From Bacillota bacterium (GTDB taxonomy: Bacteria; Bacillota_E; Symbiobacteriia; Symbiobacteriales; Symbiobacteriaceae): a stretch of DNA of 12,140 nt. Shown one piece after another: positions 1 through 6,139 of this stretch (its first letter is position 1; every line of letters starts with the position of its first letter). The notes below the pieces were generated by a model. It was given only the letters and a program-made list of their open reading frames with translations. It ran no database searches and was not told the DNA's origin. The translations under genes were made by a program, and so were the position numbers. The DNA lies in assembly GCA_003242675.1 (NCBI GenBank), contig QGVE01000082.1:1-12140 (forward strand), given 5' to 3'.

Positions 1-129
1 CGGCTCTGGCACGACGCAGGGCTCCGGGCCAGGATGGCCGCCCGGGGTGTGGAGGTGGCCCGGGTCCATTCCCTGGAGCGCTGGCGAGAGGCGTGGGGGG
101 AAGTGGTGGACGAGTGCTGGGGCGGTTGA
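1..129 (+). CDS. C-terminal end of a probable glycosyltransferase (5' end outside window)
   Basis: Frame 1 is open from the first base to a TGA at 127-129, giving the last 42 residues of a protein. The sequence includes LRARMAARGVEVARVHSLER and then W-x3-W around residues 28-32. This resembles the last helices of GT4-type or CgeB-like glycosyltransferases, where a 'LR.RM...G' segment precedes a 'W......W' helix that packs back on the N-terminal domain. No catalytic residue lies in the visible part, so the assignment rests on this pattern and on the two glycosyltransferase genes nearby. It could be another protein with an amphipathic C-terminal helix. No intrinsic terminator is visible between this stop and the next gene; a promoter-like sequence starts just after it. 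Confidence 0.55.
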   Translation, partial: RLWHDAGLRARMAARGVEVARVHSLERWREAWGEVVDECWGG

Positions 130-133
130 CATA

Positions 134-161
134 ACAAGTCGCCGTCCCTGCGCATAGACTG
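134..161 (+). promoter_or_regulatory. Candidate mother-cell (sigma-K type) promoter
   Basis: AC at 134-135, a 17-base spacer, then CATAGACTG at 153-161. This fits the sigma-K pattern AC-16/17-CATA---TA except for the last base. A TTGACA at 126-131 is also present, but no good sigma-A -10 lies at the right distance. The expected transcript start is about 40 bases before the GTG at 204. Pattern match only. Confidence 0.4.
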
Positions 162-203
162 ATCCGGAGAACCCATGGTCCCACGCCTGAAGGAGGGTTT
201 TGA

Positions 204-767
204 GTGGTCTTTAAGCTTCGCACCCGCAACGCCGAGTTTGAGACGGGCACGTTCATCCCATGGGTTGCCAGCGGCGCCGCCACGGTGTCGGATGACGTTG
301 CCTGCAGCGGCTTCTGGACCGCCCGCCTCGGGCCGGGCACCAGCTTCATTCAGCAGGACGGTGTGGCCTACCCGAACCGCCGGTTCGAGATCCAGTTCCG
401 CGTCGGGGCCGTCGGCGGCATGGCCACGTCGCCGCTGGTGGTGACGCTGGACTTCTACGACGAGCCGCAGTTCGGCCAGTTCTTCCAGTGGGAGCAGCAG
501 CGCGCGCAGAGCGGCGGCGCGTTCCTGCCCCTGCCGGAGCCCCAGCCAAAGGGTCGGCTGCTGCGCCGGTTCAGCTTCACCATCTCCCCTGGCAGCATCC
601 CGACCGTTGACGGTGCGACGCCGATGCCCTGCGCACAGGTTAACCTTGACGCGGGGCTCTCGCCCAACAACACCAGCCGCTTCCGCCTCACCTTCACGAA
701 GCCGATGGCAGGCGGCGCCGACCTGATCGTGGACGCCATTCACCTGATTGAGCGCACCATTTCGTGA
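204..767 (+). CDS. NTTRR-F1-like spore-surface protein
   Basis: This is a 187-residue protein with a GTG start. AGGAGGG at 191-197 sits 6 bases upstream and decides the start over the earlier out-of-frame ATG at 175. The sequence matches what I recall of the NTTRR-F1 domain, which heads repeat-containing, often collagen-like, surface proteins of spore-forming Firmicutes. Matching points are N9 with FETG at 12-15, W20, SGFWTARL at 35-42, SFIQQ at 47-51, a 'VG....SPLVVTLDFYD' segment around 67-86, and the closing strand ADLIVDAIHLI at 172-182. The domain probably folds as a beta-sandwich like carbohydrate-binding modules. No signal peptide, membrane helix or C-terminal repeat is present, so the domain stands alone, which suits a mother-cell protein assembled on the spore rather than exported. 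Glycosyltransferase-like genes flank it. Function is inferred from domain resemblance; the family assignment is from memory. Confidence 0.6.
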   Translation: MVFKLRTRNAEFETGTFIPWVASGAATVSDDVACSGFWTARLGPGTSFIQQDGVAYPNRRFEIQFRVGAVGGMATSPLVVTLDFYDEPQFGQFFQWEQQRAQSGGAFLPLPEPQPKGRLLRRFSFTISPGSIPTVDGATPMPCAQVNLDAGLSPNNTSRFRLTFTKPMAGGADLIVDAIHLIERTIS

Positions 768-792
768 TCCGCTTACCGTACACGGAGACGAA

Positions 793-814
793 GGGGGAGG
801 CCAGTGCCTCCCCC
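793..814. terminator. Bidirectional hairpin between convergent genes
   Basis: GGGGGAGGC at 793-801 pairs perfectly with GCCTCCCCC at 806-814 around a CAGT loop. It lies between the stop at 767 and the minus-strand stop at 844, where a shared terminator is expected. Neither side has a real T-tract, though the minus-strand side continues TTCGTCTC. Confidence 0.6.
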
Positions 815-843
815 TGCCTGATTGGCCTCCCGGGCACCCGGGC

Positions 844-1533
844 CTACCCGTCCCCTTCCCGCATGAGATGCCGGCAGACCAGTCCCGTGTCGACCCACGG
901 CTGGAAGCCGGCCGCCATGGCCTGGCGGCAGAAGCCCTCATCCTCGCCCGTGGGCGCCGGCGCGTACCGGCACCCGGCCTCCAGCACGGCCCGGGCGATG
1001 AGCACCGCGGCGCCCACGACGTCCACCGGCATCAGGGCGTCGGAGGGGAAGGCACGGGGGTGGCGGAGCCGGCCCCGGGCGTCCGCACGGAGGAAGTTGC
1101 AGCGCCAGTGCTCTCCGGGCAGGTGCAGGTCGTTGGGTACCCGAGCCCCGATGATGGGCTTTCCCGCCGCCAGCAGGCGGCGCAGGGTATGGGGCGGCGG
1201 GAGGACGTCGCTGTCGACCGAGAACAGGTAGTCGGCCCCGCCCCGCAGGGCCTCTTCGATGAGCAGGTTGCGGAGCAGGGCCAGGTTCTCATAGGAATAG
1301 TAGCCCCGCTGCCAGCGGGGGAACCCCAAGTCGCGGCGGAGGAGCGCCGTCGGGCGCCGCCCGGCGAAGGCGCACAGGATCTCCTCGCTCTCGTCCACCG
1401 AATCGTTGAGCACGAAGGCGAACCGCAGCAGCTCGGGCGGGTAGTCCAGCGCTTCGAGGGTCGAGAGGTAGGCGGGCAGCACCCGGGCGCGGTTACGCAC
1501 GGGGCAGCCGATGAGCACCAGCGGAAGCGACAC
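844..1533 (-). CDS. GT2-type (GT-A fold) glycosyltransferase
   Basis: This 229-residue protein has a GTG start preceded 7 bases upstream by AGGGAGGT (complement of 1541-1548). The N-terminal strand 'LVLIGCPVRNRARVLPAYLS' (residues 5-24) is the usual opening of family 2 or Anp1-like glycosyltransferases that bind a nucleotide sugar. The metal-binding DxD motif is D107-S108-D109 in the context FSVDSDV. GEDEGF at 196-201 is in the position of the acceptor-side acidic motif, and H222 in the C-terminal strand is a likely third metal ligand. There is no membrane helix or signal peptide, so it should act in the cytoplasm or mother cell. It lies 78 bases after the GT4 gene on the same strand and is probably cotranscribed with it. 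The donor sugar and acceptor cannot be told from sequence; spore-surface glycoprotein is an inference from the neighbours. Confidence 0.85.
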   Translation of the reverse strand: MSLPLVLIGCPVRNRARVLPAYLSTLEALDYPPELLRFAFVLNDSVDESEEILCAFAGRRPTALLRRDLGFPRWQRGYYSYENLALLRNLLIEEALRGGADYLFSVDSDVLPPPHTLRRLLAAGKPIIGARVPNDLHLPGEHWRCNFLRADARGRLRHPRAFPSDALMPVDVVGAAVLIARAVLEAGCRYAPAPTGEDEGFCRQAMAAGFQPWVDTGLVCRHLMREGDG

Positions 1534-1611
1534 CGGACGAACCTCCCTTCCGCGCGCATACCACGGGGTCGGCCGCGGCCCGGCAGCTTGGGCGCCGAGG
1601 CTGGTGTCCTT

Positions 1612-2604
1612 TCAGCGCCCCGGGCTGAGGAGATCGGCGAGTTCGGCCTGCAGGCGCGCAAAGCGGGCCGCCCAGCTGTTCTGCCTGGCGAACTGCCGGC
1701 GCGATTCCCTGCGCTCCGGCGTGTCCGTGCGCCAGGCGGCCTCGATCGCCCGCGCGAAGCCGTCCGGGTCCGCTGCGACCGCCACGTGCTCGTCTAGCGA
1801 CAGCACCTCGGGGATGGGCGTGGAGACAACCGGCAGGCCGGCCCCCAGGTACTCCCACAGCTTCACCGGGTTGGCTGCGCGGGTGACCGCGGTGACCTGG
1901 AAGGGGATGAGCCCGACGTCCAGGTGGTGCAGGTACCGGCCAAGCTCCCCGTGCGGGCGGTGCCCCAGGTGGTGGATGTTGGCCCCCCGCGCCGGTCGCC
2001 GTCCGTGCAGCGGGCCGATGATGGCGAACTGCCAGCGGGGCAGCCGCGCGGCGACGGCCTCCAGCAACCGGCCGTCGACCCACGGGGCCCAGGCGCCCAC
2101 GAACCCCGCCACCGGCGCCGGCGGCAGGTCGGCGGGGCGAGGGCCCAGCGGCCCCCGGTCGAGATCCTCGTCCCAGCCGTTGGGGACCAGGACGACGCGG
2201 GGGTGCAGGCCGGAGAGCCGCTCAAAGAGGCTGCGGGCGCTGGTGACCACGGCGTCGGCGCGCCGCAGCATGGGGCCCTCGTACGGCCGCCACTCGGGGA
2301 AGTCGTCCACCGCGTCGAAGACGACCGCGGTGGGCCGGTAGCGGTCCAGGATGTCGTGGAGCTTGGGCCAGGAACACCAGACCAGGCGCGCCCCGCCGGG
2401 CAGGCCCCGGGCGACGAAGGCCTCGTGGTCGTGGACCACCCAGAGGTTGGGGGAGACGGGCTCTGGCGGAAGGCCGGGGCTTTGTGTGCGGTTGCAGAAG
2501 TAGGTGGGGTAGCCGTGCCGGGCGAACTGGCGCATGAGCTGCTGCGGCCGCTGCGTGAGGATGGTCCACTCCAGCGTGGGCGGGTAGATGACCGAGCAGG
2601 TCAT
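1612..2604 (-). CDS. GT4-type (GT-B fold) glycosyltransferase
   Basis: This is a 330-residue protein. I start it at the ATG whose first base is 2604, because GGGAGG (complement of 2612-2617) lies 7 bases upstream. An in-frame extension to 2652 would run through a terminator hairpin and has no ribosome binding site. The N-terminal 'WTILTQRPQQLMRQFARHGY' (residues 13-32) is typical of two-domain glycosyltransferases that open with an 'RPQQL' helix. VPNGWD at 140-145 marks the linker into the C-terminal domain. NPVKLWEYLGAGLPVVSTP at 245-263 is the nucleotide-sugar-binding signature, with E251 as the conserved glutamate of the GT4 motif. The length is slightly short for the family but complete. 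No membrane segment is seen. It precedes the GT2 gene, so the two probably add successive sugars to one acceptor. The substrate is unknown. Confidence 0.85.
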   Translation of the reverse strand: MTCSVIYPPTLEWTILTQRPQQLMRQFARHGYPTYFCNRTQSPGLPPEPVSPNLWVVHDHEAFVARGLPGGARLVWCSWPKLHDILDRYRPTAVVFDAVDDFPEWRPYEGPMLRRADAVVTSARSLFERLSGLHPRVVLVPNGWDEDLDRGPLGPRPADLPPAPVAGFVGAWAPWVDGRLLEAVAARLPRWQFAIIGPLHGRRPARGANIHHLGHRPHGELGRYLHHLDVGLIPFQVTAVTRAANPVKLWEYLGAGLPVVSTPIPEVLSLDEHVAVAADPDGFARAIEAAWRTDTPERRESRRQFARQNSWAARFARLQAELADLLSPGR

Positions 2605-2626
2605 GATGAGGCCTCCCTGGAGCCGT

Positions 2627-2665
2627 AAGTAACAAACCGAGGACCGGACCATGCCCGGCCCTCGG
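2627..2665 (-). terminator. Intrinsic terminator or attenuator ahead of the GT4 gene
   Basis: On the minus strand CCGAGG-g-CCGG pairs with CCGG-t-CCTCGG (plus-strand 2655-2665 with 2637-2647) around a 7-base loop, giving ten pairs with one mismatch. TTTGTTACTTA follows. It should end transcripts coming from the HMA-like gene. The T-rich run ends about 10 bases before the ribosome binding site of the GT4 gene, and no promoter is visible in between. A second small stem (CCCGC/GCGGG, 2688-2701) sits just after the HMA-like stop and has no T-tract. Confidence 0.65.
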
Positions 2666-2706
2666 CGACTTGGGAAAGCAGGGCACGCCCGCTAAAGCGG
2701 GGGGGC

Positions 2707-2946
2707 TCAGCCCTTCTGCTGGGCGTAGAAGCCAAGACTGCGCAGCGCGGCGACCAGCTCCTGAGTAATCCCCCGTCTGGGTGTGTGAGTAACGTTTATC
2801 CTGCGGAGGGTCACATTCATGGAAATCTGCTGGACGCCGTCGATCTGGCGCAAGGCGTCGTACGCCCTCTGGGCTGCCGCGGCATCCCGCATCCCGTAGA
2901 CCTTAAGACTCGTCGCAACCAGATCCGCCACGGAGTGCGCGCTCAC
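2707..2946 (-). CDS. Small HMA-fold-like protein lacking the CxxC metal site
   Basis: This 79-residue protein has the layout of a heavy-metal-associated ferredoxin-like domain. Strand SLKVYGM (13-19) leads to the helix AAAAQRAYDALRQIDGV (22-38), the strand ISMNVTLRRINVTHT (41-55), the helix TQELVAALRSLGF (61-73) and a closing YA. In copper chaperones a CxxC follows 'GM'. Here the residues are RDAAAAQ, and the protein has no cysteine at all, so it is unlikely to bind copper in the usual way. GTG at 2946 starts 15 bases after the upstream stop but has a weak ribosome binding site. GTG at 2931, preceded at 10 bases by GAGGTGAG, is a real alternative giving 74 residues. The protein probably forms an operon with the cysteine-rich gene. 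Its function is unknown; a small binding or assembly partner is conceivable. Confidence 0.65.
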   Translation of the reverse strand: MSAHSVADLVATSLKVYGMRDAAAAQRAYDALRQIDGVQQISMNVTLRRINVTHTPRRGITQELVAALRSLGFYAQQKG

Positions 2947-2961
2947 CTCGCGGGTCGCCGG

Positions 2962-3609
2962 CTAGTCCTGGCTGCTGCTCGCCAGGCGCGGCCTTCTCAG
3001 GGGGGTGGTGACTCCGCACAGGGGCGGCGGGGTCGTGGACGGGGGACACTGGAACGGCTTCTGGACGGTCTCGCAGACGTCCGGCACGCAGAAGTCGTTG
3101 ATGGTGATGTTGACCGTGACCTCCGCCGTCACCAGGATATTCTGGCAGAGGAACAGGTCGACCTGCACAGCCGGCGTGCCGTTGATGACGGTCATGAAGG
3201 CCCGGGCCGCCGCATCGGTGACCTCGCAGGTCAGCGTGGTGCCTATCGGCGCGCAGACGCGGATGAACTCGTCGAAGAAGCGGGACCGGGTCTGCGAGGT
3301 CACCTCGACGCCATCGACGACGACCGGCACGGGGTTGCCGTTTGCGTCGACGAAGGTGAGCTCAAAGGTGACCAGCTTCCGGATCGTGACGTTGGCCAGG
3401 CCGCTCGGGTCCTGGTCCCGGTCGATCTCAGCGCACTCCACGCTGATGATGGCGGCCTCGATCCCCGCGACCGTCGAGGTGTCCGCCGGGAACACGATGT
3501 CGGGAAGCAACACGCTCCTGGTGCCGTTCAGAAAGCACCAGTCGTAGACCTGAGTGGTTCGAATGCAAATGGGTTCCGCCTGAGCTGGCTGCAGACGCTC
3601 CTCGGGCAC
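2962..3609 (-). CDS. Cysteine-rich protein, possibly a spore coat/exosporium component
   Basis: This is a 215-residue protein with a GTG start and AGGAGGG (3616-3622, read on the minus strand) 6 bases upstream. The opening ICIRTTQVYDWCF (14-26) is like 'CV.T.KVYDW' segments I associate with spore-coat-type proteins of Clostridia, but I cannot name the family firmly. Ten cysteines are present (15, 25, 59, 119, 128, 155, 174, 179, 188, 198), four of them clustered near the C terminus beside a PPSTTPPP linker. The middle is dominated by predicted beta-strands such as KLVTFELTFVDANG (78-91) and VTAEVTVNITIND (160-172), suggesting a beta-sandwich. There is no signal peptide or membrane helix. A cysteine-rich protein without an export signal fits assembly on the spore surface by disulfide cross-linking. 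It is the first gene of its transcript and is divergent from the amidase-like gene. Confidence 0.7.
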   Translation of the reverse strand: MPEERLQPAQAEPICIRTTQVYDWCFLNGTRSVLLPDIVFPADTSTVAGIEAAIISVECAEIDRDQDPSGLANVTIRKLVTFELTFVDANGNPVPVVVDGVEVTSQTRSRFFDEFIRVCAPIGTTLTCEVTDAAARAFMTVINGTPAVQVDLFLCQNILVTAEVTVNITINDFCVPDVCETVQKPFQCPPSTTPPPLCGVTTPLRRPRLASSSQD

Positions 3610-3642
3610 GGTGGTCCCTCCTGACAGGTGTGGGATTGCTTC

Positions 3643-3672
3643 ATTATGTGCGCCTGGCAGGGGGAATGTTAC
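3643..3672 (-). promoter_or_regulatory. Candidate promoter for the cysteine-rich gene
   Basis: On the minus strand GTAACA (complement of 3667-3672) and CATAAT (complement of 3643-3648) are separated by 18 bases. They match the sigma-A hexamers at four and five of six positions. The CATA core would also suit a sporulation sigma factor. It lies about 34 bases before the GTG at 3609. Its -35 overlaps the -35 of the divergent candidate at 3665-3691. Confidence 0.4.
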
Positions 3673-3691
3673 TCCGGCGGGCGCATAGGCT
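3665..3691 (+). promoter_or_regulatory. Candidate sporulation (sigma-E type) promoter
   Basis: AATGTT at 3665-3670, a 13-base spacer and CATAGGCT at 3684-3691 approximate the sigma-E pattern (ATA-containing -35, CATACA.T -10). It lies about 45 bases upstream of the ATG at 3735. The spacing is slightly short and the -35 differs from consensus at one core base. Confidence 0.35.
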
Positions 3692-3734
3692 CTGGTAGCG
3701 CTCCATGCGCGTGCTCGGCGAGGGGAGGGTGGCC

Positions 3735-5303
3735 ATGCGGGCAGACACGATGGCTGACAGGACGTCCCAGCCGCTCATCGGGCGGCTACTGGTGCTGGAT
3801 GCCCCGGCCCACGGCAGGGCTTCGCCGCCCTGGGAGGAGGCGGTGCTGAACATCGCCCGCTACACGGCCGGGATGCTCGAGGCCCAAGGGGCATCGATCC
3901 TGGTGACCACCGGCACCCAGGCTCCTGCCTCGGTGGCCGGCAGGGCCCGGCAGATCGAACAGCACGGGGCGGAAGTGGTCCTCTTCCTGCGGACCGGGAG
4001 CCATCCCTCCACCCAGATCCGCGGCGTGCGGGCCGTGGTCCCCAGCCCCTACGCCCTGTCCAGCCGCCGCCTGGCCGAGCGGCTGCTGAAGCGCATCTGC
4101 GCCCGGACCGGCCTGCCTTCGCGGGGCGTCCCGCTCTGGTCCTGGTTCCCGCCGGACCTGGCCGCCATGGTCCGCGGGCACCGCGCGGTCAGCCTGGTGG
4201 TGGAGTGCGCGACCCCCACCTGTCCGGCGGACGAGCTGCTGCTCATGCGGCGCAGCTTCCAGATGCGGGTGGCCCACGGACTGACGGAGGGGATCCTGGA
4301 CTACTTCGGGCTGCTGGCGGACGAGGCGGCCGTGCGGCTGGAAGATGCGGTGCCGCTGGAGGACGAGCCTGGGCTGCCCGACGTGGCGCAGCTCGGAGAT
4401 GGGCGGGACGTGGACGTCGTGACCGGGGTGGGGGACAGGGCGACCGCGGAGGCTGGGGGCGAGTCAAACGATGGGATGACGACGGATCCTGTGGGCGAGC
4501 CGGAGGATGTGGTGACCGCGCGTGCGGCGGGCGAGCCCGACGGCGCGGCGCCCGCGGACGGGGTGGAGGTGTCCGACGGAGCGCTGGCCACGGACGGGGC
4601 GGATAGGGCGGACGCTGGCGCGGCCGCCGGCGGCGTGACCGGCACGGACGAGTCGGGCGGCGCTCCGCCAGGCGCCCCGGCCTTGGTCGATGTGCCGCCG
4701 GTGGTGGTCACGGCGCGGCCGCCCGGGAAGCCCACCGGCGGGCCGCCCGTGGACTCCGCCCCCGGGCAATTCGGCAGGGCGTCTGCGGCATTCCCGGGGA
4801 GCCGGCCGGCCCAGCCCGCTGCGCAGGCTCAGCCGCAGCGGACCCGGCCGGCCAGGGAGAAGAAGATCATCGGGGTCTGGCCGTCGGACCCGAACAAGCC
4901 CGCGCAGCGCACGGTCACGCCCGCCTGGCAGCAGCCCAGTTCACCGATTGCCGTTCCCCCGTTCCAGGGACCACCTCCGCCCATCGGCTTTGTCGAGACC
5001 GGCCAAGGGCCGGCACGGGGGGCGCCTCCCGAGATGCCTCCCGTGACACCGTCCGGCACACCGGCGCCGTCCCAGGGGATGCAGCCCCCGCCCGGGCACA
5101 TGTCCCCGCCGGCGCCGCCGCCAGGGCAGGGGCAAGGGACCGCACAGCTTCCCATCTTCGGGGCGCCCGGCCAGCCCGAGCCGATGGTCGTTATGCCGGA
5201 TGGCTCGTTCGTCTCACCCCGGGCCCAGATCCTCATGCGGCTGCAGACCCGCAGCGCAGCGCAGCAGGAAAAGAAGGGTGCAGAAAGCCCGCCGGAGTCC
5301 TGA
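3735..5303 (+). CDS. Amidase_3-like protein with altered zinc site and long disordered tail
   Basis: This 522-residue protein starts at the ATG at 3735, because GGGGAGGG (3722-3729) lies about 6 bases upstream. An in-frame ATG at 3705 has no such site. Residues 17-192 follow the order of an N-acetylmuramoyl-L-alanine amidase (amidase_3, CwlD/LytC type): strand LLVLDAPAHG (18-27), helix with E34/E35, strand ASILVTTGT (53-61), strand EVVLFLRTGSH (80-90), then VVECATPTCPADELLLMRR (155-173) and GLTEGILDYFG (182-192). H26, E34/E35 and E157 match the first zinc ligand, second ligand and catalytic glutamate. The usual 'SIHxN' histidine is replaced by arginine, with H90 three residues later, so activity is doubtful. 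Residues 195-310 are acidic and Ala/Gly-rich; 320-480 are Pro/Gly-rich with a basic patch (RTRPAREKK, 369-377); a compact motif around 485-510 ends the protein. No signal peptide is seen. A structural or cortex/coat role is inferred. Confidence 0.75.
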   Translation: MRADTMADRTSQPLIGRLLVLDAPAHGRASPPWEEAVLNIARYTAGMLEAQGASILVTTGTQAPASVAGRARQIEQHGAEVVLFLRTGSHPSTQIRGVRAVVPSPYALSSRRLAERLLKRICARTGLPSRGVPLWSWFPPDLAAMVRGHRAVSLVVECATPTCPADELLLMRRSFQMRVAHGLTEGILDYFGLLADEAAVRLEDAVPLEDEPGLPDVAQLGDGRDVDVVTGVGDRATAEAGGESNDGMTTDPVGEPEDVVTARAAGEPDGAAPADGVEVSDGALATDGADRADAGAAAGGVTGTDESGGAPPGAPALVDVPPVVVTARPPGKPTGGPPVDSAPGQFGRASAAFPGSRPAQPAAQAQPQRTRPAREKKIIGVWPSDPNKPAQRTVTPAWQQPSSPIAVPPFQGPPPPIGFVETGQGPARGAPPEMPPVTPSGTPAPSQGMQPPPGHMSPPAPPPGQGQGTAQLPIFGAPGQPEPMVVMPDGSFVSPRAQILMRLQTRSAAQQEKKGAESPPES

Positions 5304-5315
5304 TCCGGCGGGCTT
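5285..5315 (+). terminator. Strong intrinsic terminator overlapping the stop codon
   Basis: AAGCCCGCCGGA (5285-5296) pairs over 12 bases without mismatch with TCCGGCGGGCTT (5304-5315). The loop GTCCTGA contains the TGA of the amidase-like gene, so the last codons form half of the stem. The downstream T content on the plus strand is poor; the reverse strand continues TTTCTGCACCCTTCTTTTCC, so the hairpin may work both ways. Confidence 0.7.
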
Positions 5316-5395
5316 GCGCTGTTGCGCCCTGAGGAGCCCGGGGCCCCCCTGCGGCCTGCTTGATGGCGTGGCCTTGCGTGAACGATGGCGCGAGC

Positions 5396-5422
5396 ACCGG
5401 TCACCGACGCGTCCATACTCTG
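5396..5422 (+). promoter_or_regulatory. Candidate mother-cell (sigma-K or sigma-E type) promoter
   Basis: AC at 5396-5397, a 16-base spacer, then CATACTCTG at 5414-5422. This fits sigma-K (AC-16/17-CATA---TA) except at the last base, and the -10 is also close to the sigma-E form CATACA.T. It has the same layout as the candidate at 134-161 and lies just before the GTG at 5443. Pattern match only. Confidence 0.4.
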
Positions 5423-5442
5423 TAGCCACCGGACGGAATGAC

Positions 5443-6105
5443 GTGGGGTGGGATTGCGGTGGCCTGGAACGCACCGATGCTGGGGTCGCCGCCGAGGGCT
5501 TCCGGGCGCTGTGGAACATCCTGTGGGAGGGGGAGGTCGGCGGGAGGCCTGCCCGGGTGGTGACGCTGCCCGAGCAGGGGGCGGAGGCGGTTGACCCTGA
5601 GGTGGGGCCGAACGCTCCGCATCCCTCGGTGCCGCCGGAAGGGAACCGCGTGGTCGTGAGCACCATCGCCGAGGCCGCCGCCCTTGCCGGGGTCGAGTCG
5701 CCGTCCATCCGCCAGGAAGGGGCCGCGGTACGCAAGATCACGGTGGTCACCCAACCGCTGGCGTCCTTCGGCGAAATGCGGGTCGTAGAGGCGCAGTATC
5801 ACTGGGACGGCCAGTTCTACACGCTCACCGCCATCGCCGGGTTCCTCGGCGGCGAGGAGGGGGACCTTGAGCCCGCACCGATCCCCATCCCGGAACTGAT
5901 GATCTACTCGCCCCCCGGGGAGGCGGTCGGAGGCATCGAGGTGGTCGACCTGGGCGGCGTGGAGGCCGTGTGCGCGGCGCGCACCGACGGCGGCGGCCTT
6001 ACCTACACCCGGTGTGACTGGATGATGGGCGACGTGCGGGTGAGTCTCACCGGCCCCGACCTCCAGTCGGTGATTCAGCTGGCCGGGACCACGATGAATC
6101 CGTAG
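5443..6105 (+). CDS. DUF4367-like protein without signal peptide
   Basis: The frame is open far upstream, but it runs back through the terminator at 5285-5315. I place the start at the GTG at 5443, which follows a promoter-like CATA box and has a weak GGA 6 bases before it. This gives 220 residues. 'STIAEAAALAGVESP' (73-87) resembles the 'S..EA....GF.VP' opening of DUF4367 domains. VEAQYHWDGQFYTLTAI (115-131), IEVVDLGGVEAVCAAR (165-180) and the ending LTGPDLQSVIQLAGTTM (202-218) resemble the strands and last helix of that domain. Cysteines 177 and 191 may pair. DUF4367 domains are usually on exported lipoproteins or tied to sporulation or anti-sigma proteins, yet no signal peptide or lipobox precedes it here. 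The role is unknown and the start is uncertain. Confidence 0.6.
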   Translation: MGWDCGGLERTDAGVAAEGFRALWNILWEGEVGGRPARVVTLPEQGAEAVDPEVGPNAPHPSVPPEGNRVVVSTIAEAAALAGVESPSIRQEGAAVRKITVVTQPLASFGEMRVVEAQYHWDGQFYTLTAIAGFLGGEEGDLEPAPIPIPELMIYSPPGEAVGGIEVVDLGGVEAVCAARTDGGGLTYTRCDWMMGDVRVSLTGPDLQSVIQLAGTTMNP

Positions 6106-6139
6106 GGGCCGCCAGGGTGGCGTGACCGCAGTGCAGAGC

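Noticed and set aside
126..131. TTGACA as a sigma-A -35 element
   Set aside because: The nearest -10-like sequence is 21 bases away and matches poorly; the CATA-type promoter nearby fits better.
748..1797. Long plus-strand open frame opposite the GT2 gene
   Set aside because: It is antisense to two well-supported glycosyltransferase genes, crosses the hairpin at 793-814, has biased Arg/Gly/Pro-rich composition and lacks a good ribosome binding site.
2707..2946. Copper chaperone (CopZ-type) assignment
   Set aside because: The fold pattern is similar, but both metal-binding cysteines are missing.
4243..4735. Minus-strand Ser/Thr/Ala/Pro-rich open frames opposite the amidase-like tail
   Set aside because: They mirror the low-complexity acidic tail and have no ribosome binding site or independent promoter.
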